This document shows, in pieces, positions 7,474 to 16,678 of a stretch of 64,000 bases of DNA (the first letter of the stretch is position 1; each line of letters starts with the position of its first letter). The DNA is from Bacteroidales bacterium (GTDB lineage: Bacteria > Bacteroidota > Bacteroidia > Bacteroidales > UBA932): positions 22,469-86,468 of the forward strand of contig JAFYLU010000041.1 of assembly GCA_017550025.1 (NCBI GenBank), in the 5' to 3' direction. The notes under the pieces are model-generated. The model saw nothing but the letters and a program-made list of their open reading frames with translations, searched no databases and was not told the DNA's origin. The translations under genes were made by a program, and so were the position numbers.

Positions 7474-7581
7474 ATACAGCAACAACTAGCTTTCCACCCA
7501 TCACTTCAGGGATATCCATTGGGGATTATCTGAAATGATGGAGATTCTGCGTGAAAAATATCTGATTAATAAAGACAGCCT
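7474..7581 (+). other. Intergenic spacer with a 17-codon coupled ORF
   Basis: This 108-base spacer is the largest gap in the block. A short frame starts with two ATGs near 7536 and its TGA overlaps the ATG of the next gene (CTATGA). It may be a translational-coupling leader or a chance ORF. No promoter motif is clear. Confidence 0.3.
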
Positions 7582-8526
7582 ATGAAGAAATATCTGAACC
7601 TGTTGTTCCTGCTGCTGATTCCTTGTTTTCATGGCATCGCTCAACAGATGACTTTTACTCCCCAATGGACAGCACAGAGCCAGTTTGCAGGATATTATGC
7701 AGCCTTGGAGAACGGATATTATGCTGAAGCAGGACTTGATGTCTCCATTGAGCATCCTACTCCATCATACAGCTCTCTCAATATGCTCAAGGACGGAACT
7801 TCGGACATCATTACCAGCGAGCTGATCCAGGCTATGATGGCTGCAAATGAGAACCTCAGGCTTGTCAACCTCATGCAGACCACCCAGCATTCCACGCTAG
7901 TACTTGTAGCACGGGCACAGAATGTAAAAGAGCTTGCAGATGTTGCAGGATGCAGGATCGGCACATGGAAGATCGGTTTCAGCGAAATACCGCACATGAT
8001 CGATGAAGAACAGTTCCTCGACATTGAATGGATAAAGCTGACTAACCCTCTCAATCTTTATATTGCCGGAGCGATTGATGCCACACTGGCAAAGAGCTAT
8101 AACGAACTCATATTGTTTTCCATGGCAGGCATCAAGCCGGGAAGCATTCTGCATTTCTCGGAGTGCGGATATGACTTTCCGGAGGACGGCCTGTATGTGA
8201 CCGAGGAATATTACAAGAAAAACAAGGTGCAGTGCCATCTCTTTGCAGAAGCATCACGCAAGGGATGGGAATGGGTCAGAAACAATCGTGCAGAGGCCCT
8301 TGATATTGTCATGAAATATGTCAAGGAGGCAAATGTACCTACCAACAGGTACAATCAGAAATGGATGCTTGAGGCTATACTTGAGGCACAGGAAGACGTG
8401 AAAGGTGGCGAGCCTTCATACAGACTGGATGAAGATGCGTTCAATCAGTTGAATGAGGCACTCAAGAAGTATGGCTATATCGCCAGGTCAGCCATATATG
8501 AAAGATTTACAGGAGAGAATCTATGA
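7582..8526 (+). CDS. NMT1/ThiY-like solute-binding protein
   Basis: The 314-residue product has a signal peptide (residues 1-20, ending HGIAQ) without a lipobox, followed by the NMT1/THI5-type start FTPQWTAQSQFAGYYAALENGYYAEAGLDV and the GTSDIITSELIQAM segment expected of periplasmic binding proteins for pyrimidine precursors, sulfonates and similar small molecules. It should bind a ligand in the periplasm and deliver it to the ABC permease or report it to the sensor phosphatase encoded next. Its ATGA overlap with that gene indicates tight coupling. The family usually pairs with SsuC/ThiX permeases, not the HisM-type one found here, which supports a sensory role but does not prove it. Confidence 0.85.
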   Translation: MKKYLNLLFLLLIPCFHGIAQQMTFTPQWTAQSQFAGYYAALENGYYAEAGLDVSIEHPTPSYSSLNMLKDGTSDIITSELIQAMMAANENLRLVNLMQTTQHSTLVLVARAQNVKELADVAGCRIGTWKIGFSEIPHMIDEEQFLDIEWIKLTNPLNLYIAGAIDATLAKSYNELILFSMAGIKPGSILHFSECGYDFPEDGLYVTEEYYKKNKVQCHLFAEASRKGWEWVRNNRAEALDIVMKYVKEANVPTNRYNQKWMLEAILEAQEDVKGGEPSYRLDEDAFNQLNEALKKYGYIARSAIYERFTGENL

Positions 8527-10445
8527 AAAACAATAAGATAAAACTGAAGAACTCCATATCCGGAAGACTCACTTTAGGTGTCATCATCGTTTCTGCCATC
8601 ATATTTACGCTGACATGCACAGTCTTCATCAGGATGGCTGCCAACAAAGTAAGGGAAGAAGCGACAAAGCATGCCCACAGCGAACTCTCTAGTACTATCT
8701 ATCAGATCGACGCGGTACTTAATGCCGTGGAGATCGCTGTGGAAAATACGGCATGGCTTGTCCCATACAGACTTGCTTCTCCGGAATTCATGTATAGCAT
8801 CACCGAGAGACTCCTTCAGAACAACAATTTCATCTGCGGTTCCGCAGTCGCATTCGAGCCATATTACTATGCGTCAAAAGGACATTATTTCTCACCATAT
8901 TCTTATAGAGATGAAAAAGGAGAGATAAAGTCAATCCAGTTGGGTACTGACACATATGACTACCACTATATGGACTGGTACCAGATTCCGAAACTGCTGA
9001 ACGAGCCATACTGGAGCGAACCATATTATGACAATGGCGGCGGCGAGATGATGATGACCACCTACTCGAAGCCACTGTATGATGAATTCGGCAATCTCTA
9101 CGCGATAATCACAGCAGACCTCTCGCTTGAATGGCTTACTGACCTTGTAGGTGGCATCAAAGCCTTCGATAATGCATATAACCTGATGGTGAGCAGGAAT
9201 GCTTCATTCATAGTCCACCCGAACCGAGATCTCATCCTGAACGAAACCATATTCTCATCTACATATGGCGATGATGACGAGTCATTGCATAAGATGCAGG
9301 AAGATATGGTAAACTGCAGGGCCGGGGAGGTTCTTCGAAACGAGGAGGGTGGCAAATTCTTTGTCTTCTACTCCCCTGTCGAAACTACATGCTGGTCAGT
9401 TGCGATCGTATGTCCCAGAAACGAGCTCTATGTAGGAGTAAGACGATTGAGGACAGTCCTCATCATCCTCGGCCTCCTTTCCCTTCTCCTGATGCTTGCC
9501 TTAAGCTACAGTGGCATCCGAAAGGTAGTCGCTCCGGTAGAAGATTTCTCCGATGTGGCGAAAAAGATTGCAAACGGAGAATTCAATGCAGAACTCCCTC
9601 AGATTCACTCGCAGGATGAGCTCAAGGAACTTCACGACTCGTTCAAGTATCTCCAGCAGTCGCTTACGCGATACATAGACGAACTTAAGTCAACGACAGC
9701 CAATAAGGAAAGGATTGAAAGTGAGCTGCGAATTGCACATCAGATACAGATGGGTATGATTCCGAAATCATTCCCGGCCTTCCCGGAGCGTGACGACATC
9801 TCGCTTGCAGCAAGGTTAATTCCTGCCAAGGAGGTCGGAGGCGACCTCTATGACTTCTTCATTGACAATGACAAACTCTATTTCATCATCGGTGACGTGT
9901 CTGGTAAGGGTATACCGGCATCATTGGTTATGGCCGTTACCTGCAGACTCTTCAGGTCGGTAGCCTCATATCTTGACAAGCCGGAAGAAATAATCACTTC
10001 GCTGAACAATTCCCTGTCGGACGGAAACGAATCGAATATGTTCTGCACTGCTTTCCTTGGTATTCTGGATCTCAAGACCGGAAAACTCAACTACTGTAAT
10101 GCCGGCCATAACGCTCCGTATGTTGTCGAGACAAATGGCAATGTTTATGCAATGAGCGTGGTGCCGAACCTTGCTATGGGACTTTTCTCCGGATTCCCAT
10201 ACGAAGGACAGGAAACTACACTGGACAGCGACAAGATGCTGTACCTGTTCACAGACGGAGTCAACGAAGCTGAAAACAGAAGTCTTGAACAGTTCGGCGA
10301 TGAAAGGCTGATGGCGCTGCTGAAGCAGAAGTCTGCTGACATGCCGGGCGAAATAATTGAAACTACGATTGCAGAAGTCCAGCATCATGCAGACGGAGCA
10401 AACCAAAGTGATGATATTACGGTAATGTGTATGAAATACTGTTAA
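8523..10445 (+). CDS. Membrane sensor PP2C-type (SpoIIE) serine phosphatase with dCache and HAMP domains
   Basis: The 640-residue protein has a first membrane helix at about 15-37, a periplasmic double-Cache sensor at about 40-305 (MDWYQIP, PYWSEPYYD, YSKPLYDEFGNLYAIITADLSLEWL), a second helix at 309-331, a HAMP linker at about 332-384, a coiled-coil stretch and a SpoIIE phosphatase domain at about 425-640. Metal-binding aspartates are visible in GGDLYDFF (D441), GDVSGKG (D458), FTDGVNEA (D578) and SDDIT (D630/D631). It is organised like RsbU/RsbP-type activators: an outside signal should control dephosphorylation of the STAS protein at 7171. The upstream binding protein, overlapping by 4 bases, is a likely ligand-presenting partner of the Cache domain (inference). 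Confidence 0.92.
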   Translation: MKNNKIKLKNSISGRLTLGVIIVSAIIFTLTCTVFIRMAANKVREEATKHAHSELSSTIYQIDAVLNAVEIAVENTAWLVPYRLASPEFMYSITERLLQNNNFICGSAVAFEPYYYASKGHYFSPYSYRDEKGEIKSIQLGTDTYDYHYMDWYQIPKLLNEPYWSEPYYDNGGGEMMMTTYSKPLYDEFGNLYAIITADLSLEWLTDLVGGIKAFDNAYNLMVSRNASFIVHPNRDLILNETIFSSTYGDDDESLHKMQEDMVNCRAGEVLRNEEGGKFFVFYSPVETTCWSVAIVCPRNELYVGVRRLRTVLIILGLLSLLLMLALSYSGIRKVVAPVEDFSDVAKKIANGEFNAELPQIHSQDELKELHDSFKYLQQSLTRYIDELKSTTANKERIESELRIAHQIQMGMIPKSFPAFPERDDISLAARLIPAKEVGGDLYDFFIDNDKLYFIIGDVSGKGIPASLVMAVTCRLFRSVASYLDKPEEIITSLNNSLSDGNESNMFCTAFLGILDLKTGKLNYCNAGHNAPYVVETNGNVYAMSVVPNLAMGLFSGFPYEGQETTLDSDKMLYLFTDGVNEAENRSLEQFGDERLMALLKQKSADMPGEIIETTIAEVQHHADGANQSDDITVMCMKYC

Positions 10446-10449
10446 TCAA

Positions 10450-10872
10450 ATGGAAAAGTCAATCATTCTTGCAAACGAAATCTCTGAAATCGCCAGACTG
10501 AACGGTTTCATCGAAGATATAGCCGAGGAGTTCTCACTCACTCCCGATGTAGTCTTCAATCTCAATCTGGTACTCGAAGAGGCTGTAGTCAATATCATCA
10601 ATTATGCATACCCGAAGGAAGATCATGAATTCATATATCTTTCAGCAAGCTTGCATGATGGTTCCATAGTTATTGTCCTTACTGACACAGGCAAGGAATT
10701 CGATCCGACGATGGCTCCGGAAGCAGATGTGACCTTGTCTGCTGATGACCGTCAGATCGGAGGCCTCGGCATCTTCCTCATCCGCCAGATCATGAATGAG
10801 GTCCGCTATGAACGCATAGACGGCAAGAATGTTCTTACGCTGGAGAAGAAGCTGACGGGAAGACTACCTTGA
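10450..10872 (+). CDS. RsbW-like GHKL serine kinase (anti-sigma-factor type)
   Basis: The 140-residue single-domain protein has an intact GHKL fold: N-box VLEEAVVNIINYAY (41-54, Asn48), G1 box DTGKEFDP (79-86) and G2 box GGLGIFLI (104-111). It matches the HATPase_c_2 kinases SpoIIAB/RsbW, which phosphorylate STAS antagonists on serine and hold a partner protein when the STAS protein is phosphorylated. It ends the block, 4 bases after the phosphatase. It is the intact counterpart of the degenerate domain on the ABC ATPase. A sigma factor target is not encoded nearby. Confidence 0.9.
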   Translation: MEKSIILANEISEIARLNGFIEDIAEEFSLTPDVVFNLNLVLEEAVVNIINYAYPKEDHEFIYLSASLHDGSIVIVLTDTGKEFDPTMAPEADVTLSADDRQIGGLGIFLIRQIMNEVRYERIDGKNVLTLEKKLTGRLP

Positions 10873-10887
10873 CATCGAGCCGATGAG

Positions 10888-10909
10888 ATGGCCGGTCGGG
10901 GCCGGCCAT
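10888..10909. terminator. GC-rich hairpin between convergent operons
   Basis: Perfect 8-base arms ATGGCCGG (10888-10895) and CCGGCCAT (10102 offset: 10902-10909) enclose a 6-base loop, in the 55-base gap between the kinase gene and the end of the fimbrial operon. No strong T-run follows on either strand, so termination in either direction is plausible but not certain. Confidence 0.5.
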
Positions 10910-10927
10910 GACAGAAAAGGGTATGTC

Positions 10928-13900
10928 TTATTTAGGTTGTTCGGTAAGGACGATCTCCGGAGCATCGCTGCTTGTCAGGATGGTGTAGAGAAGCTCAAGG
11001 TCTACTGATTTTGGCTTATCCTCCGCGTCCTTGTAGTTAAAGTTATATACCTTGCCGGTTTCTTTATTCTTGTAGTAAAAATCAATAGGGTCATCTTTCC
11101 ATTCGAAACGATACTCGTCGCGAAGGTTGAGATCGAACCATCCTGCTTCACCCGCAGCTTTATTCAATGTCACCACACCGATACGTGCGTTGGTACGCAG
11201 ACGCACGAAGGCGACGAAGGCATCGTCAGGAACATATTTTACTATACCGTCGACAGCATCCTTATACTTCAGGATACCCTTCATGTGCTCTGTCTTGACT
11301 TTGAAGGTCTTGTCCCAGAAGACAATCTTCTCCTTGTTGGTGGAGATGGTGATATCATACTTTGTGGCAATGGATTTCTTCACGAAAGGCAGGAGCTTGC
11401 GTTCACCATTCTGATTCAGCTTTATATTGTTTCCATCTTTTATGAATATTTGCTCATTCGGATGGTTAGCATAATACTCATCCCACATGTCCTTAGGCAT
11501 GACACCGCCATAATCGTCGTAGCGGGATTCCGAGTTGTCCTTATTATGAGCTGGTGCGTATCCGAACACTCGCTCATCATCACGCTTCTTGCTCACAGTA
11601 TAGATGAATCTGCCCGCCTTAGAAGGATCTTCTCTCAATTTGTTCGAAGTCTGCCAGCTCTCTGGCATCTCTGACAAGCGTTCCTCATCAATTCCAAGCA
11701 TCGGAGCATCGATATAAATCTCGAACTCTTCTCCGAATATCTGGCCAAACGGGTGTACAGAACGACCGTCCGAACCTTTGAAACTGGTAACATCTAAAAG
11801 TATATTGACTTTCTGACCTGGGTTGTAGCTGAAGAGAACCTCGTCTACATTCTCCTCCTTATCGCCATGAATCTCATTGCTTAGAAGTTCAGAAGCTTCA
11901 GGTATAGTCTGCATATCGCTCTTGTCATCCTTCTCATATACCTGCAGCTGTGCAGCGAAACGGAAAGGCCTGTAATGTCCAACATCAAAGATGACAGAAC
12001 GGTATTCGTTACCTTTGTAATCTCCGGAATATGCATTGCCGTTTCGGTCTTTTTCAAACACGTAAGGATTTAAAGACTTATTTGAAGCCACACGGATCAC
12101 ATCTATATTGTACGAACTGTTGGTAAGCATATAGATATTATAGGATCCATCTTCCTGAAGACCATATTTTGCTGTACCTGTTCCCTTTGCATTTAAAGTT
12201 CTGAAAGCCATTACTCGTCCGTTAGTGCTCCAAGTGTCTTCTCTGACCGCAGTTATCTCTCCTTCCCAGGCTTTGTCCTCCATTTCATTATATATGTCTG
12301 AATCAGGTCCAAAATAGTCATCATAGAAACTGAATGCCCTGGTGTAAAGCAGGAACTCGTCAAGATGAGCATTATCAGCGCCTACATGGTTGAAGTTCTT
12401 ATATGAACCATCGTTCTGTCTTTCCTGTAGATCAAGAGTAAACATCAACGGAGAAGCTTTCTTCTGTGGAACCAGCATATAGTAAAGTTCCTCATCCTGT
12501 GCATAGGTGTTTCCATATAAATGAAGATTCTCCAAGAATATACGGCGATGCGTGTTACCATGTCCACTGAAGACTACAGTCTTGGTGATTGTCTCGAAGA
12601 ATTCCGCTTCCAGGTGTACCTCCTCTGTATCGTTGTCCTCATGCTTAAGGATTGAACGCATGTGCAGACGATGTTTGCCAGGCCCCGTGATTGTGTATGC
12701 ATATTTATAGTTGATGCCTTCCCATTCCTGTCCGTGATAGCCTTCCTCACCCTTGATATAGACCGGCAGCTGCTGTCCTGATTCCGAACGTACATCAAGA
12801 TGATTGGCTGAAACAAGTACGGTAAATGGGAAAAGGGCCTCAGGGCATGTCTCTGGAATGGTAAACATCAAGGTAACATGCTCATCCGCCACACCATATA
12901 CCTGAGAAGATATCCACGATGGTGTGAAATACTGAGTCTTGATGACATATATGCTGACCTTGCGCTGAAGCTTGCCATGCTTGATGAAGAAAGAGCCGAT
13001 CTGCTGCTCATTGCCTTCATACATAGGATATAGACGAAGTGTCAGCGTACCTTCACCTGTACTTGTATTGTAGCTGTTGCCGATATTGTCATAAGCAACA
13101 TTATTATCAATCCATGTGACCTGGGGAGCTTCTGATGCGCCTTTGGTACCTTCTGTATACTTATACTTTACCACAAAGTCGGTTCCCGCATACTGGTCAC
13201 TTGCAAGAACGTAAGAGGTCTGCTCCACATATAGAGTCTTTGTTCCGTCCGTGATCTCATTTACCCATTCATCGATAGAAATCCATGCATTATTCGTTGC
13301 AGGTGAATTCAGGGCCTGCTCAAAGGTTTCGCTCGGATACGTGAGCATGCCTGTTATATGGATATTATAATTATGATTCCTGCGAATCATGAAGTTTGAA
13401 CCGTCCTCACGCTGCATCACTATACGATAGTATTTGTCATCAGCTGCAGTTTTGCCGGGGGCATGACCTTTTATGATAACACTCACCTGCCTGTCGCCGG
13501 AATTCTCTGTCTCGAAGATATAGTCCTCATTCTTGGTGTTGATGTCCACGATATCAGACATAAGAGCCTGGTTATTCGGCAAAGTGACGAAGTCTTCAGT
13601 GCTCTCCCAATTGTCCACGATATGGAAATGGTGCTGGGGATGGTGCGGAGCGACTGTTCCGAAGGCAGGGATATTGACTGTACGGAAACCTGTCACTTCA
13701 AAGTGCTCTGTTTCCCAGTCATCGATAGTTATCTTTGCCTGATTACGGATGAGCTTGACTCCTTGGTAAGTATTATCACCAATTGTGTATTTAAGTGCGG
13801 ACAACTGGTCATGCATACTCGTGCCATTGTCTTCCATCTCGAAACGCGACCAATACACAAGCATTCCGGAACCTCCTTCCATGTTGGCAATCACCATACT

Positions 13901-14305
13901 CTCGGTCTGGCCAGGGAAGTTGGTCTCATCATAAAGACCTTCACTGTGGTTTCCGAGGAAGTGGATGATGCGAGTATGGCTCGGAATCTGAGCCGTATAA
14001 ATTCCGCTGTCGGAAATACCATCGACGCTTGTGTGTTGTTTGATTGTAGCAGTCTCGGTACTGATGAAGAGTCCGAACTCGTTGAAGCAGAACAGGGTCA
14101 TGTTGTTCACATCAAGTCCGTCAGGGTCCACAGCGCGTGTGGCTACAGAAATCGGATCTGCAATATTTGCAGCAAACTCGATCTTCATATACCCCTCAGG
14201 CACAGCCTCAGCCTCGGGCTGCGGAAAATTCTCCTGCACGCACGACACTGCCGCAAGGGTCATAATGAAAGCAAATATGTATAACAGTCTCTTCATCTGA
14301 ATCAT
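10928..14305 (-). CDS. Very large fimbria-associated lipoprotein, probable tip component
   Basis: The 1125-residue product (an alternative start at MKRLLYIF, 14296, keeps the signal) has lipobox AVSC (Cys22). The N-terminal 330 residues look fimbrillin-like: MKIEFAANIADP..ATRAVDPDG with a possible Arg processing site, a paired-strand body, and RRNHNYNIHITG, the N-H-x-Y-x-I/V motif that ends many fimbrillin domains. The remaining 800 residues are beta-rich repeats of unknown family. It is the last gene of the fimbrial operon, where minor shaft-tip or adhesin subunits are usually found. Adhesin function is inferred from position and size only; no enzymatic motif was seen. Confidence 0.7.
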   Translation of the reverse strand: MIQMKRLLYIFAFIMTLAAVSCVQENFPQPEAEAVPEGYMKIEFAANIADPISVATRAVDPDGLDVNNMTLFCFNEFGLFISTETATIKQHTSVDGISDSGIYTAQIPSHTRIIHFLGNHSEGLYDETNFPGQTESMVIANMEGGSGMLVYWSRFEMEDNGTSMHDQLSALKYTIGDNTYQGVKLIRNQAKITIDDWETEHFEVTGFRTVNIPAFGTVAPHHPQHHFHIVDNWESTEDFVTLPNNQALMSDIVDINTKNEDYIFETENSGDRQVSVIIKGHAPGKTAADDKYYRIVMQREDGSNFMIRRNHNYNIHITGMLTYPSETFEQALNSPATNNAWISIDEWVNEITDGTKTLYVEQTSYVLASDQYAGTDFVVKYKYTEGTKGASEAPQVTWIDNNVAYDNIGNSYNTSTGEGTLTLRLYPMYEGNEQQIGSFFIKHGKLQRKVSIYVIKTQYFTPSWISSQVYGVADEHVTLMFTIPETCPEALFPFTVLVSANHLDVRSESGQQLPVYIKGEEGYHGQEWEGINYKYAYTITGPGKHRLHMRSILKHEDNDTEEVHLEAEFFETITKTVVFSGHGNTHRRIFLENLHLYGNTYAQDEELYYMLVPQKKASPLMFTLDLQERQNDGSYKNFNHVGADNAHLDEFLLYTRAFSFYDDYFGPDSDIYNEMEDKAWEGEITAVREDTWSTNGRVMAFRTLNAKGTGTAKYGLQEDGSYNIYMLTNSSYNIDVIRVASNKSLNPYVFEKDRNGNAYSGDYKGNEYRSVIFDVGHYRPFRFAAQLQVYEKDDKSDMQTIPEASELLSNEIHGDKEENVDEVLFSYNPGQKVNILLDVTSFKGSDGRSVHPFGQIFGEEFEIYIDAPMLGIDEERLSEMPESWQTSNKLREDPSKAGRFIYTVSKKRDDERVFGYAPAHNKDNSESRYDDYGGVMPKDMWDEYYANHPNEQIFIKDGNNIKLNQNGERKLLPFVKKSIATKYDITISTNKEKIVFWDKTFKVKTEHMKGILKYKDAVDGIVKYVPDDAFVAFVRLRTNARIGVVTLNKAAGEAGWFDLNLRDEYRFEWKDDPIDFYYKNKETGKVYNFNYKDAEDKPKSVDLELLYTILTSSDAPEIVLTEQPK

Positions 14306-14308
14306 CTT

Positions 14309-16678
14309 TTAAAAGGCATCTCGAACGCAGCGGATGGCTACATCTGTAGCCTTCATCGGGTCGTCCAGCGCTTTCGTTCCATCACTGTTCTTCGGATTAT
14401 ATACAGGACCGCTTGCACTCATATAGTAAGCACCATTGAGCAGATAGTCGATGGCATCAGCGTTCTGACCACTCTCACCTTGGATATTAATGATAATCTT
14501 CAGCTCCGCCTCTGTCGGCAATCTCCAGTTGTCATGCACCTCGACAGGATCCTTCTTGTCGTCGTTCACATCATCCACCTCCACATAGTTCTTGCAATGG
14601 TCCGCAAATGCAATCAGTTTCTCGTCATTGGACATATCTGACAGGCCACTATATGTCGAGAGCACGGCACCAAGACGTGAGGCTATCACAAAAGAAGGAG
14701 ACACAAGTTTTGCGTTATCAGCATCTCCTGCTGTATAGCCATATTCATCGAGTGCAGGACGGCCTACAGTATACTCTGGTGATGAAGCCATCATACGGAC
14801 ATGGTAGTTTCTGACGTTGTGGGTCTCACAGCTGCTCTCAGACTTTGACCACTTTCTGTTCCTATATGTAAAAGTGTAATAATTGATGACATAGTTATTG
14901 CCACTCTGATTTCCCCTTACCTTTGATGCAGTCCAACCTTTATTGGAACCAGGTTTTGCACTGGTATAGGTGTAAACTATAGACTTTGTGTCGACGTTAA
15001 CGCTATTGATGGTAGCTATACTTACAATATGGTCTCCATCATATCGATATGTCGTAGGGCTGTCACCGTCAGTTGGATATGAGCTGACATTACCTTCCCA
15101 CTTTTGCCCGTCCGTAGTACGATAATAATAATCATCCCTATACGAATACCAAGGCAGGTTGTTGGTGATGTAGATCAAAGGATACTGTTCCACATCCACA
15201 TCTTCAGTCATGCCCTCCTGATTTGTAACCCTGAGCTTGAAATAACGGATCGTGTTGTTGGTCGGGATATCGCTGTGGACCGAGATATTTCCGGACACCG
15301 CACCTTCTGCAGTTGACGCCTTTATACTTTTGACTTCGTTACTATTATTATCCAAAGTTTGCTTTACACTATACTTATTGTAATAGTACGCACTTCCTGA
15401 AACAAATGTGACAGTCACCGGCGAAGAAGAAGAGAAATATAACGAGGTATTGTCGTCAGCCACGTTATACATATAGATCTTCTCCTTGTTCACCTTTAGA
15501 TACTTGACGGTATTCTCGCCCGAAACCGGAAGGTTCACAACCTCCCAAGGAGCGGTGAAATACTGGATCTCCTTCACTTCCTCCGGTGTGGTGATATCCT
15601 CAGCACCTGGGGCATTGAGCTTGATCCTGAGGTCGTAGACTGTGTTGCGCTTGATCTTCAGATTCTTTGTAACAGAGAACTGATAGTAGTTGTTGATATA
15701 CTCTATCTCTTCAGCCTTATCAGATTCCTTATATTTCAAAGGAAGCATCATCACCACTGTGGTACCTCTCTCAAACACATAATCCTTAAGCCATTCGTGC
15801 GAATAGCAATAAGCTGTAAGCTGCATGCCGTCACGCTCCACACCTTTATCATCCTTCACTTTCACCACATTGAAATACGGACTCTGGGATATGGTCGTAG
15901 ACTCCCAATATGGCTTTGCACCATTTTCATTTAACGGATAGCCTCCCTCTGCGGCAAGAGTAGTTCGGTTAGGCATGTTACGGATAAGGTAACCATCCGA
16001 CAGGGCCATGAGTTTTGAGTCGAAAGTCACCTTGTCACCCGGGATGATAGTGATCAGAATCTTTGCTGCAGCACGGCGGAGAGTCACTTTGAGCACAACA
16101 TCATCATTTGAGTTCGAATTATTCACCACCACACGACCTGGCTGGTTTGGCTCTGAAGCGCCCATATATGCAACGCCATCCATCAGGAACATCTGAGGAT
16201 AGTGGGGGTTCATGATGTGGTGGTCAACTCCCGAAAGATGAATCAGCCTGTCTGTCTGGTCAAGTTCCAGGAAATTCTTATATGATATGATATTCACTCC
16301 GCTATAATAAGCCGACTCATCGAGCGTACTGTTTGCAATCACAAAGAACTTATACTCAGCATCAACTTTGAAGTCATTCTTGGTCTTATGCAGCGAAACT
16401 GTTCCCTGAGGGGTGGCAGACACAGACATCCTCTCATAGTGGAAAGGTGTATATGAAGAGTTCTCATACTGGTATATAAGCACATCGAGATGACTCATGT
16501 AGGACTCGCATGCATTGTCCTCGATTGTGCCTTTGACTGCTACCCCAGGAGTCTGGAAATGTATAACGATAGATCCGTCATCTGCAGTCGTGTCCATATC
16601 TTCTAACACGTACGCACAAGACACCGCCCAAAGCGCCGCCATGAGTAACGATATTATATATAGTATACGATTCTTCAT
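14309..16678 (-). CDS. Fimbrillin-family lipoprotein with C-terminal SUMF/DUF1566-like domain
   Basis: The 789-residue product has lipobox AVSC (Cys21) and a fimbrillin-type N-terminal region (HFQTPGVAVKGTIEDN, then strands with LRRAAAKILITI, a motif shared with other fimbrial proteins). Its last 90 residues contain WRLPTEAELK, YLLNGAYYMSAS and VAIRCVRD, the pattern of C-type-lectin-like/SUMF-type folds attached to Bacteroidales fimbrial tip proteins. Such domains may bind ligands at the fimbrial end. It overlaps the upstream gene's stop by one base (TAATG) and is followed after 3 bases by the 1125-residue protein. Role as minor or tip fimbrillin is inferred. Confidence 0.75.
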   Translation of the reverse strand: MKNRILYIISLLMAALWAVSCAYVLEDMDTTADDGSIVIHFQTPGVAVKGTIEDNACESYMSHLDVLIYQYENSSYTPFHYERMSVSATPQGTVSLHKTKNDFKVDAEYKFFVIANSTLDESAYYSGVNIISYKNFLELDQTDRLIHLSGVDHHIMNPHYPQMFLMDGVAYMGASEPNQPGRVVVNNSNSNDDVVLKVTLRRAAAKILITIIPGDKVTFDSKLMALSDGYLIRNMPNRTTLAAEGGYPLNENGAKPYWESTTISQSPYFNVVKVKDDKGVERDGMQLTAYCYSHEWLKDYVFERGTTVVMMLPLKYKESDKAEEIEYINNYYQFSVTKNLKIKRNTVYDLRIKLNAPGAEDITTPEEVKEIQYFTAPWEVVNLPVSGENTVKYLKVNKEKIYMYNVADDNTSLYFSSSSPVTVTFVSGSAYYYNKYSVKQTLDNNSNEVKSIKASTAEGAVSGNISVHSDIPTNNTIRYFKLRVTNQEGMTEDVDVEQYPLIYITNNLPWYSYRDDYYYRTTDGQKWEGNVSSYPTDGDSPTTYRYDGDHIVSIATINSVNVDTKSIVYTYTSAKPGSNKGWTASKVRGNQSGNNYVINYYTFTYRNRKWSKSESSCETHNVRNYHVRMMASSPEYTVGRPALDEYGYTAGDADNAKLVSPSFVIASRLGAVLSTYSGLSDMSNDEKLIAFADHCKNYVEVDDVNDDKKDPVEVHDNWRLPTEAELKIIINIQGESGQNADAIDYLLNGAYYMSASGPVYNPKNSDGTKALDDPMKATDVAIRCVRDAF

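Noticed and set aside
10873-10927. Search for a sigma factor next to the partner-switching genes
   Set aside because: No sigma-70 or ECF motif is found in any frame from 4981 to 10927; the gap after the kinase holds only a hairpin.
13463-14284. 273-codon open frame on the plus strand
   Set aside because: It lies wholly antisense to the 1125-residue fimbrial lipoprotein, has no recognisable domain, and its composition is what the complementary codons produce.
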